Source of the DNA: Alphaproteobacteria bacterium
GTDB taxonomy: Bacteria; Pseudomonadota; Alphaproteobacteria; Micavibrionales; Micavibrionaceae
Assembly: GCA_030427765.1 (NCBI GenBank)
Contig: JAUICS010000043.1
Location: 1 to 8,398, forward strand
DNA: 8,398 nucleotides
Direction of reading: 5' to 3'
Under the pieces are notes generated by a model. It saw nothing but the letters and a program-made list of their open reading frames with translations, was not told the origin of the DNA and searched no databases. Of this stretch, positions 1 to 5,845 are shown in pieces (position 1 is the first letter of the stretch; each line of letters starts with the position of its first letter). The position numbers and the translations under genes are program-made.

Positions 1-57
1 TTTTGTTAACCATTTCCATATATCTAGCCCTATACTATGCGGAAATGGTTAACAAAA
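1..57. repeat. Perfect 17-bp inverted repeat with CtrA-like half-sites upstream of rsmC
   Basis: Bases 1-17 are the exact reverse complement of 41-57, separated by a 23-nt spacer; the arms may extend beyond the window. Each arm contains TTAACCAT (6-13, and inverted at 45-52), which matches the 8-mer half-site described for the alphaproteobacterial cell-cycle regulator CtrA. The spacer holds TATACT (31-36), a 5/6 match to a -10 box, so the left TTAACCAT overlaps the expected -35 position, as at CtrA-activated promoters. No T-tract follows either arm, which argues against an intrinsic terminator. The repeat is seen directly; the CtrA and promoter reading is inference. Confidence 0.6.
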
Positions 58-106
58 GGTACAGATTTCCCTAAAAAACCGGTCCAAAATCTGCTAATCC
101 TTAAAC

Positions 107-1120
107 ATGGATCAAGATGTTCTCAAAACCCTGTTTCTGCCGTTCTCGCCACAACATGGAAATGTGTTATTTATAAACGGCATAACCGGACCGTGGATAC
201 ACGATTATCCCGATATTCACTGGGTGGTTTATCAGCCATTGCATGGCCTTTTTCATGCATTCCCGAAACATCCAAATATCGTTGTTTTAAACGACCTGAA
301 TTCAATCGGGACTATTGGATATGATACAGTATGCATTCTTGCGCCGAAGGATAAGGCATACACGCGATTTTTAATGGCATATGGCCTATCGCACCTATCA
401 CCCGAAGGCACCATTATCGTTGCGGCGGATAACAAGGCCGGCGGGTCATCCCTTAAAAAAGACCTCGAGAATCTGTGCAGCAACGTCTTGAGCGATTCCA
501 AGAATAAGGCAAAAGTTGTCTGGGCCAATAAAACAAGTTTTCATGACAATGAGATGCTTCGTGAATGGTTATCCGGTAGCGAGCTTAGATCACATCCAAC
601 AACGGGTTTTTACACGTATCCGGGCATTTACGGGTGGGACAAGATTGACAAGGGATCATCTCTGTTAATCGAACATATACCAAATACATTAAAAGGGACC
701 GGCGCCGATTTCGGTGCGGGGTACGGGCTCCTGAGTATCGAAACATTCAAGAAAGGACCGCAGATAAGCCGGATTGATGCTTACGAACATGATTACCGCG
801 CCGTCATTGCTTGCCGTAAGAATTGTGAAACGAGCCAAAATATATCCGTATGTTGGCAAGACCTGTCCGGTGACTTTAAATCGGAAACACCATATGACTG
901 GATTATCATGAACCCACCCTTCCACGATCACCACAAAACGGCGGTTGATTTAGGGCATAACTTCATATCCTCGGCCAATCGTAACCTGAAACCCGGCGGC
1001 GCGTTGTATATGGTGGCCAATAAAACCCTGCCTTACGAATCGGTGCTAACATCACTGCTCAAAGGCGTTGAAACCGTTTGCGAACATAACGGATTTAAAA
1101 TTTTTCGCGCCTTACGTTAA
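107..1120 (+). CDS. rsmC: Class I SAM-dependent methyltransferase, 16S rRNA guanine-N2 methyltransferase (RsmC/RlmG type)
   Basis: Predicted to transfer a methyl group from S-adenosylmethionine to the N2 of a guanine in rRNA; RsmC acts on G1207 of 16S rRNA in the small subunit. The 337 aa match the usual RsmC length of about 340. The family layout is present: a degenerate N-terminal Rossmann-like half (about 1-165), then a catalytic half with SAM-binding motif I (D201-F-G-A-G-Y-G207), an acidic motif II region (DAYEHD, about 224-229), and the guanine-N2 signature N269-P-P-F-H273. The C-terminus FKIFRA is also typical. The ATG at 107 is the first start after an in-frame TAA at 95-97, so the N-terminus is fixed. 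No good Shine-Dalgarno is visible (CTTAAAC precedes the ATG). RlmG, which modifies 23S rRNA, shares the fold and is the main alternative; the length and the NPPFH context favour RsmC. Confidence 0.85.
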   Translation: MDQDVLKTLFLPFSPQHGNVLFINGITGPWIHDYPDIHWVVYQPLHGLFHAFPKHPNIVVLNDLNSIGTIGYDTVCILAPKDKAYTRFLMAYGLSHLSPEGTIIVAADNKAGGSSLKKDLENLCSNVLSDSKNKAKVVWANKTSFHDNEMLREWLSGSELRSHPTTGFYTYPGIYGWDKIDKGSSLLIEHIPNTLKGTGADFGAGYGLLSIETFKKGPQISRIDAYEHDYRAVIACRKNCETSQNISVCWQDLSGDFKSETPYDWIIMNPPFHDHHKTAVDLGHNFISSANRNLKPGGALYMVANKTLPYESVLTSLLKGVETVCEHNGFKIFRALR

Positions 1121-1194
1121 ATAATAATTGTGCTGCGCAATAAAATATGATTTAATGCTTCTTCAATTTTAACTTTGGAAATGAAACAGATTTA

Positions 1195-1347
1195 ATGACA
1201 GAGCAGTTTGTACATAGATCTTCCGCGAAACCGCTGCATGGTCCGCTTGGTATACCACTTGATACACCAATGGGCACATTCGCGGCCAAACCTGTATCCC
1301 TCATTTCCGGGTACGCATTCCTAAAGTCACGTTTTTTCAAACACTGA
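1195..1347 (+). CDS. Possible 50-aa small protein, unknown function
   Basis: ATG-to-TGA frame of 50 codons inside the rsmC-ABC gap. The product is basic and contains a Pro/Gly-rich stretch (HGPLGIPLDTPMGTF, about residues 15-29), ending in LKSRFFKH. I do not recognise it. The only upstream purine run (GGAAA at 1177-1181) is about 14 nt from the ATG, further than a normal Shine-Dalgarno. A GC-rich hairpin starts 13 nt after the stop codon. The opposite strand of the same interval is also open from a TTG for 62 codons, so openness alone proves little. It could be chance, a decayed gene, or part of an RNA. Conservation of the frame in relatives would be needed to accept it. Confidence 0.2.
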   Translation: MTEQFVHRSSAKPLHGPLGIPLDTPMGTFAAKPVSLISGYAFLKSRFFKH

Positions 1348-1360
1348 CGGGTTAGGGAAG

Positions 1361-1384
1361 GGCCCGGAAGTGATTTACCGGGCC
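1361..1384. repeat. 7-bp GC-rich inverted repeat (hairpin)
   Basis: GGCCCGG at 1361-1367 pairs perfectly with CCGGGCC at 1378-1384 around a 10-nt loop. No T-tract follows directly; a T/C-rich stretch comes about 16 nt later. It lies 101 nt upstream of the ABC transporter start, so it may be part of that gene's leader or mark the end of a short transcript. Function is unknown. Confidence 0.5.
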
Positions 1385-1485
1385 TGTAATCAACGACACT
1401 TTTCCCCTTTTGGAAACTCTCGCATTACTCGCCCGGTTGCACCGTAACCGTAATTATTATTTTTGAGTTTTGAAGTGAGTTAGAC

Positions 1486-3258
1486 ATGTTAAAGAAAGTA
1501 TCATACGCCGATATCGCCAGATTCAGTTGGCATTATTGGAAACAACATATTTATAAGGTTCCCCTTCTGTTAGTTCTGATGGGTATGACCGGCATTCTGG
1601 ATTCCATTTATCCTGTCTTCGCCGGCCGCCTTGTAGATGCCATTACAAATGCAACGCCGGGCAATGAAGATGATTTCAACATTATCTTCTGGGCCTTTAT
1701 TGCCTTTATTTCATTGGAGGTGTTCTTTTTCGCTTTCCGGAACAGTGCACTGTACCTATGGAATTTGGTGGCCGTACGTTGCCTGTACCAAATTACCGCC
1801 GACGCCTTTCATAAGGTACAGCGCTTTTCAACCGATTGGCACGCCAATACGTTTGCGGGTGCAACCGTGCGGAAAATTACGCGCGGTATGTGGGCATTCG
1901 ACACATATGAGGACATTTTGTTTATGAACCTCTACCCGACGTTCATCGTTTTGTGCAGTACGGTCATCGTTATGACATCACGTTGGCCGATTATGGGTCT
2001 GGTGACATTAATATGTATTTGTGTGTACATCACAATCAACATTTACTCTGTCACAAAGATCAACGCACCACGTTTCCGGAAATCCGCCGAAAAGGATACG
2101 AATGTTGGTGCCGCGCTGGCCGATGCCATGACGGCAAACAACACTATTAAATCCTTTGGTACCGAACACCGTGAGGATAAACGGTTCCAGGGCGTTTTAA
2201 TGGATTGGCGCGTAACATCTTTGGCCAGTTGGCAAATGTCGACCACCACAGATATGTTCCAGCGTTATATGTCCGTCGGTATGATGTTTGTCATGCTTGG
2301 TTCCGCCATCATGCTCTGGCAACAGGGTCGCGCGACAACCGGTGACATCGTGTATGTGTTTACCGCATTCATGATCATATCGAACTATCTGCGCCATATT
2401 GGTGAGCAGATCAGTAACCTGCAACGTGCAATGAGTGAGATGGAAGATGTCATCACATTTTGGAAACGTGAGGATATGATCGCCGATCGTAAAGACGCCG
2501 CCGACTTTGTTCCGACAAAAGGTCAGATTGACTTTAAAGACGTGACTTTTTCATACGATAATGTCGGTAAGCCGCTTTACAAGGATTTCTCGATCACGAT
2601 TGAGGAAGGCGAAAAAATCGCACTTGTCGGTCCATCCGGTTCCGGTAAGTCGACATTCGTAAAACTGCTGCAACGTCTTTATGACATTGATAGTGGTGAG
2701 ATCATCATTGATGGTCAGAATATCGCGGATGTGAAGCAGTCATCATTGCGCCAGCAATTGTCACTCGTGCCGCAGGACCCTGTTCTGTTTCACCGGACAA
2801 TTGCCGATAACATCGCATATGGCCGTCCGGACGCAACAAAGGATGAAATCATCGATGCCGCGCAAAAGGCATACGCACATGATTTTATCCGGTCCTTGCC
2901 CGCCGGTTATAACACCATCGTTGGTGAACGCGGTGTGAAACTGTCGGGCGGTGAACGGCAACGTGTTGCGATTGCACGGGCCATCCTTGCGGATACACCA
3001 GTTTTGATTTTGGACGAGGCCACATCCAGCCTTGATTCAATATCGGAACACTATATCCAGAAGGCGCTTGAAAACCTTGTGGAGGGCAAAACAACAATTA
3101 CGATTGCCCACCGCCTATCGACAATTAAGTCTGTTGACCGGATTCTCGTTTTTGAAAACGGTCGTGTTATTGAACAGGGCAACCATGATACGTTAATCGG
3201 GAAGGATGATTCCCATTACCGTAAGCTCTGGGAAATGCAGGCAATTGAAATGGCATAA
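1486..3258 (+). CDS. ABC exporter, fused permease and ATPase (MsbA/HlyB-like half-transporter)
   Basis: Inner-membrane ATP-driven exporter, expected to work as a homodimer. The 590 aa are normal for the family. The N-terminal membrane domain has six predicted helices, near residues 23-45, 64-87, 146-166, 168-188, 261-280 and 286-308. The ATPase domain follows from about 345: A-loop Y357, Walker A G382-PSGSGKST-390, Q-loop Q430, signature LSGGE from 486, Walker B VLILDEA 506-512 with catalytic E511, and H-loop H542. All catalytic residues are intact, so it should be active. The substrate cannot be told from the sequence; lipid, drug or peptide are all possible. The ATG at 1486 is the first start after an in-frame TGA; the ribosome-binding site (GAAGTGAG) is weak. 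cutA begins 10 nt after its stop, so the two are probably co-transcribed. Confidence 0.93.
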   Translation: MLKKVSYADIARFSWHYWKQHIYKVPLLLVLMGMTGILDSIYPVFAGRLVDAITNATPGNEDDFNIIFWAFIAFISLEVFFFAFRNSALYLWNLVAVRCLYQITADAFHKVQRFSTDWHANTFAGATVRKITRGMWAFDTYEDILFMNLYPTFIVLCSTVIVMTSRWPIMGLVTLICICVYITINIYSVTKINAPRFRKSAEKDTNVGAALADAMTANNTIKSFGTEHREDKRFQGVLMDWRVTSLASWQMSTTTDMFQRYMSVGMMFVMLGSAIMLWQQGRATTGDIVYVFTAFMIISNYLRHIGEQISNLQRAMSEMEDVITFWKREDMIADRKDAADFVPTKGQIDFKDVTFSYDNVGKPLYKDFSITIEEGEKIALVGPSGSGKSTFVKLLQRLYDIDSGEIIIDGQNIADVKQSSLRQQLSLVPQDPVLFHRTIADNIAYGRPDATKDEIIDAAQKAYAHDFIRSLPAGYNTIVGERGVKLSGGERQRVAIARAILADTPVLILDEATSSLDSISEHYIQKALENLVEGKTTITIAHRLSTIKSVDRILVFENGRVIEQGNHDTLIGKDDSHYRKLWEMQAIEMA

Positions 3259-3268
3259 ACGAGGTATC

Positions 3269-3586
3269 ATGTCCGTCATAATGATATATGTCACATGTAA
3301 CGATCAGGAGGAGGCGAAAACCATCGCCTCCTCCCTTCTTGAAAACGGCTTGATTGCCTGCGCCAATATTCTGGCGAACCACACGGCAGTCTATAAATGG
3401 GACGGTAAGGTAAACACAGACGCCGAAACCGGAATGTTGTTAAAAACACAAAGCGATTTATATGACGCCGTCGAGAAACATATTCTGGAACAACATAGCT
3501 ACGATACGCCGTGTATTGTTAAAATCCCCCTTGATGGGGGGCATACGCCGTTTCTTGATTGGGTAAAACAGCAGACGGACACCTAA
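3269..3586 (+). CDS. cutA: CutA1 family divalent-cation tolerance protein
   Basis: Small cytosolic protein of the CutA1 family. Members form very stable trimers of ferredoxin-like subunits and bind Cu and other divalent ions; the physiological role is debated. The 105 aa are the normal length. Family hallmarks are an N-terminal beta strand (IMIYVTCND), the GLIACANI segment with Cys31, YKWDGKV (about 42-48), and a C-terminal YDTPCIVKIPL stretch. I chose the ATG at 3269 because GAGG (3261-3264) precedes it and the protein then begins exactly at the family's first strand; an in-frame start at 3206 lies inside the ABC gene and adds unrelated residues. It follows the ABC gene by 10 nt, suggesting one operon. 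A strong hairpin lies 38 nt into the gene (3307-3334), and a smaller C5/G5 hairpin (3526-3540) near its end. Confidence 0.92.
   Translation: MSVIMIYVTCNDQEEAKTIASSLLENGLIACANILANHTAVYKWDGKVNTDAETGMLLKTQSDLYDAVEKHILEQHSYDTPCIVKIPLDGGHTPFLDWVKQQTDT
3307..3334 (+). promoter_or_regulatory. 11-bp hairpin inside the start of cutA, containing GGAGGAGG
   Basis: GGAGGAGGCGA (3307-3317) pairs perfectly with TCGCCTCCTCC (3324-3334) around the 6-nt loop AAACCA. It begins 38 nt after the first base of the cutA start codon. The left arm is itself a perfect anti-Shine-Dalgarno target. The pairing is seen; any role in ribosome pausing, mRNA stability or regulation is inference, since the codons also encode ordinary CutA residues (QEEAKTIASSL). 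Confidence 0.45.
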
Positions 3587-3620
3587 TCTATTTTTATATG
3601 GTTTTCCCCGCGGTTTTTAG

Positions 3621-3649
3621 TTGACAGAAACACCTCAGATCACTATAAA
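3621..3649 (+). promoter_or_regulatory. Near-consensus sigma-70 promoter for rplM-rpsI
   Basis: TTGACA (3621-3626) is a perfect -35 box and TATAAA (3644-3649) a 5/6 -10 box, with the ideal 17-nt spacer. Transcription would start near 3656, giving a leader of about 95 nt before rplM. The promoter lies 34 nt after the cutA stop and separates the ribosomal protein operon from the upstream genes. Confidence 0.8.
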
Positions 3650-3658
3650 ACAACATTC

Positions 3659-3717
3659 TAATATGCAAAGGCATTTTATTCACAGGTAATTAACAACGCT
3701 GTAACGCCCGCATATTA
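3659..3717 (+). promoter_or_regulatory. Structured rplM leader, candidate autoregulatory or attenuator element
   Basis: TAATATGC (3659-3666) pairs perfectly with GCATATTA (3710-3717), enclosing a 43-nt loop in which GGC (3670-3672) can pair with GCC (3706-3708). A run of seven T (3723-3729) follows shortly. The element sits at the very 5' end of the predicted rplM mRNA. Ribosomal protein operons often control their own translation through leader structures, and E. coli rplM is reported to be one. The AT-rich stem is weak, so this is tentative. Confidence 0.35.
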
Positions 3718-3735
3718 TAGAGTTTTTTTAGAAAA

Positions 3736-3750
3736 ATGATGGATTTTTAA
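3736..3750 (+). other. Four-codon mini-ORF ending one base before rplM
   Basis: ATG ATG GAT TTT TAA reads through 3736-3750, and rplM starts at 3752, so the stop and the rplM start form TAAGATG. Neither start has a recognisable Shine-Dalgarno. If translated, terminating ribosomes could re-initiate on rplM. It may equally be chance. Confidence 0.2.
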
Positions 3751-3751
3751 G

Positions 3752-4216
3752 ATGAAAACGTATTCGGCAAAGCCGCAGGAAGTTGAAGCAAAATGGTATG
3801 TAGTTGACGCAGAGAACGTTGTTCTTGGTCGTCTTGCAAGTGTTATCGCCATGCGTTTGCGCGGTAAGCACAAGCCACAATTCACGCCTCACGTTGATTG
3901 CGGTGACAACATTGTTGTTATCAATGCAGAAAAAGTCAGAATGACCGGTCGTAAGAAAGATCAAAGCGTCTTTCATTGGCACACTGGTTACCCGGGCGGT
4001 ATCAAAGGGCGTACGGCACGTGCAACATTAGAAGGTAAATACCCTGAGCGCATTCTGGAAAAAGCGGTCGAACGAATGGTGCCAAAAGGACCACTTGGCC
4101 GTCAGGTCATGAAAAAATTGAAAGTATATGCAGGAACGGCGCATCCACATGAGGCACAAAAGCCTGAGGTTCTGGACGTTGCATCAATGAACGAAAAAAA
4201 TTCACGTACTAAGTAA
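3752..4216 (+). CDS. rplM: 50S ribosomal protein L13
   Basis: Early-assembling protein of the large ribosomal subunit that binds 23S rRNA. The 154 aa are usual for proteobacterial L13. Recognisable family blocks run through the whole chain: [17 protein letters not shown] near residues 14-30, a basic [12 protein letters not shown] block, [16 protein letters not shown], the HWHTGYPGG motif, then [11 protein letters not shown] and a [11 protein letters not shown] segment near the C-terminus. The ATG at 3752 is the only sensible start; a stop lies one base upstream of it. The Shine-Dalgarno is poor, unusual for such a highly expressed gene. It forms the conserved pair with rpsI, whose start is 20 nt downstream. 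Confidence 0.98.
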   Translation: MKTYSAKPQEVEAKWYVVDAENVVLGRLASVIAMRLRGKHKPQFTPHVDCGDNIVVINAEKVRMTGRKKDQSVFHWHTGYPGGIKGRTARATLEGKYPERILEKAVERMVPKGPLGRQVMKKLKVYAGTAHPHEAQKPEVLDVASMNEKNSRTK

Positions 4217-4236
4217 GATTGGATAAAGAGGTTACA

Positions 4237-4728
4237 ATGGCTGAAGCAGCAGAACAAACGGTAAATGATCTGAAGGATCTGGGTAGTGTAAAAGACACAT
4301 CCGAAGAACAGGCCGTTGAAAGAAAGCCAATGCGTGATGCACATGGCCGCGCGTATGCGACAGGTCGCCGTAAAGAATCAACAACACGTGTATGGCTTAA
4401 GCCTGGTAAAGGCAGCGTTGTTGTAAACGGTCGCACACAGGAAGACTATTTTGGCCGCAAGACACATTTGCTAGTGCTTAACCAGCCATTCCTCGTCATT
4501 GATAAAGTCAGCGCATTTGACATTCACTGCACCGTTAAAGGTGGTGGTCTAACCGGTCAGGCCGGTGCGATCCGTCACGGTATTTCACGTGCGCTTCAAA
4601 ACTTTGATCCTGAATTCCGTCCGGCATTGAAAAAAGCCGGTATGCTTACACGTGACGCACGTGAGGTTGAGCGTAAGAAAGTCGGTAAACACAAAGCGAG
4701 ACGTTCCAAACAGTGGGCGAAGCGTTAA
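4237..4728 (+). CDS. rpsI: 30S ribosomal protein S9 with N-terminal extension
   Basis: Small-subunit ribosomal protein whose C-terminal tail reaches the P-site tRNA. I chose the ATG at 4237 (163 aa) over an in-frame TTG at 4219 because AGAGG (4227-4231) sits 5 nt before the ATG. Residues 1-about 35 are an acidic, low-complexity extension rich in Glu, Asp and Ala, as seen in many alphaproteobacterial S9 proteins; E. coli S9 is about 130 aa. The conserved body begins at about residue 42 (YATGRRKE), then GKGSVVVNGR, GGGLTGQAGAIRHGISRAL and LTRDAREVERKKVG. The basic tail ends in SKQWAKR, where many relatives have SFQFSKR; the terminal Lys-Arg is kept. It is followed by an intrinsic terminator, so it closes the rplM operon. 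Confidence 0.98.
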   Translation: MAEAAEQTVNDLKDLGSVKDTSEEQAVERKPMRDAHGRAYATGRRKESTTRVWLKPGKGSVVVNGRTQEDYFGRKTHLLVLNQPFLVIDKVSAFDIHCTVKGGGLTGQAGAIRHGISRALQNFDPEFRPALKKAGMLTRDAREVERKKVGKHKARRSKQWAKR

Positions 4729-4759
4729 TCCTGCCGGATTTCATTTTATATTTTCAAGA

Positions 4760-4782
4760 GGCTCCGTTTCGGAGCCCTTTTT
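4760..4782 (+). terminator. Intrinsic terminator after rpsI
   Basis: GGCTCCG (4760-4766) pairs perfectly with CGGAGCC (4770-4776) around a TTT loop, followed by C and TTTTT (4778-4782). It starts 31 nt after the rpsI stop codon and ends the rplM-rpsI transcript. Confidence 0.92.
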
Positions 4783-4826
4783 ATGTGTGCTCCACCTTTC
4801 TTTATATAGACCATAGTTATATATAT

Positions 4827-4898
4827 TGTCATTCTGAGCAAAGTCGAGGAATCTTAAACATCCTGAATACAGATCTCTCCACTTCGGTCGAGATGACA
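4827..4898. repeat. REP/MITE-like imperfect palindrome
   Basis: The left arm 4827-4855 (beginning TGTCATTCTGAGC) and the right arm 4871-4898 (ending CGGTCGAGATGACA) are imperfect inverted copies: both read TGTCAT inward and share several aligned blocks, closing on AGATCT-like ends around a 15-nt centre. The sequence resembles a widespread class of dispersed palindromes that begin GTCATTCTGAGC or GTCATCCCGA and lie between genes in many bacteria. A 64-codon frame crossing it (4713-4907) is a by-product and not a gene. Expect other copies in the genome. It lies between the rpsI terminator and the carbonic anhydrase gene, ending 26 nt before that gene's ATG. Confidence 0.75.
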
Positions 4899-4924
4899 AA
4901 TAATTGATAATTTATATTGAAAAT

Positions 4925-5446
4925 ATGGCATTGCGAAAATTTAAAGACAAACACCCCGTTATTCATGAAACGGCATATATCGACCCCGATTGTACCATAA
5001 TCGGCGATGTCGAGATTGATGCGGAGGTCAGTATATGGCCCGGATGTGTCGTGCGCGGTGATGTAAACAACATTACAATCGGAAAACGATCCAATATTCA
5101 GGACGGCACGATCATCCATGTTTCATCTACTTCACAAGGCACCTATATTGGTGATGATGTAACAGTTGGTCACATGGCTTTGCTTCATGCCTGCACAATT
5201 GGTGACCGCGCCTTCATTGGTATGAAGGCATGTGTCATGGACGATGCAACCGTTGAGGCCGATGCCATGATTGGTGCCGGTGCATTGGTAACGCCGGGGA
5301 AGGTTGTAAAATCCGGCGAGTTATGGGTTGGATCACCGGCTAAATTCAAACGCATGCTTACCGATGACGAAATTGCATTTCTGAAATTCTCTGCCGCGCG
5401 CTACGTGAAATTATCCCGTGTTTACGTGGAGCAGGATAAAATATAA
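4925..5446 (+). CDS. Gamma-class carbonic anhydrase family protein (YrdA/PaaY-like)
   Basis: Left-handed beta-helix protein of the gamma carbonic anhydrase family, expected to form a trimer with metal sites between subunits. The hexapeptide-repeat body fills most of the 173 aa. The three metal-binding histidines are present as H65 (GTIIHV), H83 (VGH) and H88 (LLH), with the 18- and 5-residue spacing of YrdA-type proteins. The acidic loop and catalytic Glu of the archaeal enzyme Cam are not evident, so carbonic anhydrase activity is plausible but unproven. The ATG at 4925 fits the family N-terminus (MALRKFKDKHPVIHETAYID); an in-frame TTG at 4904 would add seven residues. No good Shine-Dalgarno is seen. 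It ends one base before a bidirectional terminator. Confidence 0.92.
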   Translation: MALRKFKDKHPVIHETAYIDPDCTIIGDVEIDAEVSIWPGCVVRGDVNNITIGKRSNIQDGTIIHVSSTSQGTYIGDDVTVGHMALLHACTIGDRAFIGMKACVMDDATVEADAMIGAGALVTPGKVVKSGELWVGSPAKFKRMLTDDEIAFLKFSAARYVKLSRVYVEQDKI

Positions 5447-5473
5447 AAAGGGCCGGACTTTGCCGACCCCTTT
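5447..5473. terminator. Bidirectional terminator between convergent genes
   Basis: AAAGGG (5447-5452) pairs with CCCTTT (5468-5473), with an inner CGG/CCG pairing (5454-5456 with 5463-5465). Read on the minus strand the hairpin is followed by TTTTTAT, a proper U-tract, so it best serves the minus-strand gene ending at 5501. On the + strand the 3' arm itself ends in TTT directly after the carbonic anhydrase stop. Confidence 0.7.
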
Positions 5474-5493
5474 CATATGTGTTCGCAATAAAT

Positions 5494-5507
5494 AGGTTAA
5501 TTAACCT
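5494..5507. repeat. 14-bp perfect palindrome over a stop codon
   Basis: AGGTTAATTAACCT is its own reverse complement. It contains the TAA stop (5501-5503) of the minus-strand secreted protein gene, and two opposed TTAACC sequences. It could be a protein-binding site or chance in an AT-rich tail. Confidence 0.35.
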
Positions 5508-5740
5508 TGATTGTTGTATGTGGCTGATGCTTTATCATCACCGGCTGCCGGTTCCATGTCATGCATCATTTTCTTTTTCATCTTCATTGAATTGGCAGGT
5601 GTACCAATTTCTACAGAATATTTGTAAACACCATCTGAGTTGTTACCCGGTACGGCATCCTTATGGCTTTCGGCGAAAGCACCAGTTGCAGAAATAGCTG
5701 TTACGGCTGCGGCGATTGCCAATGTTTTTAGTGTTTTCAT
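5501..5740 (-). CDS. Small secreted Met/Lys-rich protein, unknown function
   Basis: 79-aa protein with a clear Sec signal peptide: a basic start (MKTLK), a hydrophobic Ala/Ile core, and a probable signal peptidase I site after Ala-Phe-Ala at about residue 23, leaving a mature chain of about 56 aa. The mature part contains a methionine/lysine/histidine cluster (MKMKKKMMHDME, about 52-63) and no cysteine. Such clusters can bind Cu(I) or other soft metals, but that is only a possibility here. The ATG at 5740 is preceded by an excellent AAGGAGAA Shine-Dalgarno (5748-5755), so the gene is probably well expressed. It is transcribed away from the phosphodiesterase gene behind it and ends at a terminator shared with the carbonic anhydrase gene. 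I know no family for it. Confidence 0.85.
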   Translation of the reverse strand: MKTLKTLAIAAAVTAISATGAFAESHKDAVPGNNSDGVYKYSVEIGTPANSMKMKKKMMHDMEPAAGDDKASATYNNQG

Positions 5741-5788
5741 GTCACGTTCTCCTTAATTAAGTATTGTGAATTGTGTTTATGTACACGT

Positions 5789-5817
5789 ATTCGACACGTG
5801 CCAGAGAAACGTTACAA
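5789..5817 (-). promoter_or_regulatory. Possible promoter of the secreted-protein gene, with tandem ACACGT repeat
   Basis: On the minus strand TTGTAA (5812-5817) and TCGAAT (5789-5794) each match the -35 and -10 consensus at 4 of 6 bases with a 17-nt spacer, giving a leader of about 40 nt. ACACGT occurs twice, at 5783-5788 and 5794-5799, 11 bp apart (one helical turn) across the -10 region, as a tandem operator would. Confidence 0.35.
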
Positions 5818-5845
5818 AAATCTTTTATTGTTTTTAAATGAAGCT

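Larger units (their letters stand above)
1121..1485. other. 365-nt intergenic stretch between rsmC and the ABC exporter
   Basis: No firm gene is visible. It holds one doubtful 50-codon ORF on the + strand (1195-1347), an opposing ORF on the minus strand with only a TTG start and no ribosome-binding site, a GC-rich 7-bp hairpin (1361-1384), and a weak 5-bp stem CGGTT/AACCG (1434-1438 with 1446-1450) followed by an AT-rich run (1451-1464). TTTAAT at 1151-1156 resembles a -10 box but its -35 partner is poor. The last 100 nt must hold the 5' leader of the ABC gene. I recognise no riboswitch class, 6S, SRP or RNase P motif. Confidence 0.6.

Noticed and set aside
253..528. Long minus-strand frames inside rsmC and other core genes
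   Set aside because: They are antisense to well-supported genes, lack ribosome-binding sites and encode no recognisable protein.
1152..1340. 62-codon minus-strand frame in the rsmC-ABC gap with a CTNC motif
   Set aside because: It starts with TTG, lacks a ribosome-binding site, has no promoter and matches no family I know.
1361..1464. Possible riboswitch (SAM-II-like GTGATTT in the hairpin loop) before the ABC gene
   Set aside because: Beyond the short GTGATTT match, the conserved remainder of the SAM-II class is missing, and I could not fit any other class.
3526..3541. C5/G5 hairpin near the end of cutA as a possible terminator
   Set aside because: It lies within the coding region 45 nt before the stop and no T-tract follows.
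3676..3684. TTATTCACA, a match to the E. coli DnaA box TTATNCACA, in the rplM leader
   Set aside because: A single copy with no cluster, no AT-rich unwinding region and no dnaA or dnaN nearby; not evidence for an origin.
4713..4907. Open frame of 64 codons downstream of rpsI
   Set aside because: It runs through the terminator and the dispersed palindrome; its peptide is the usual by-product of that repeat.
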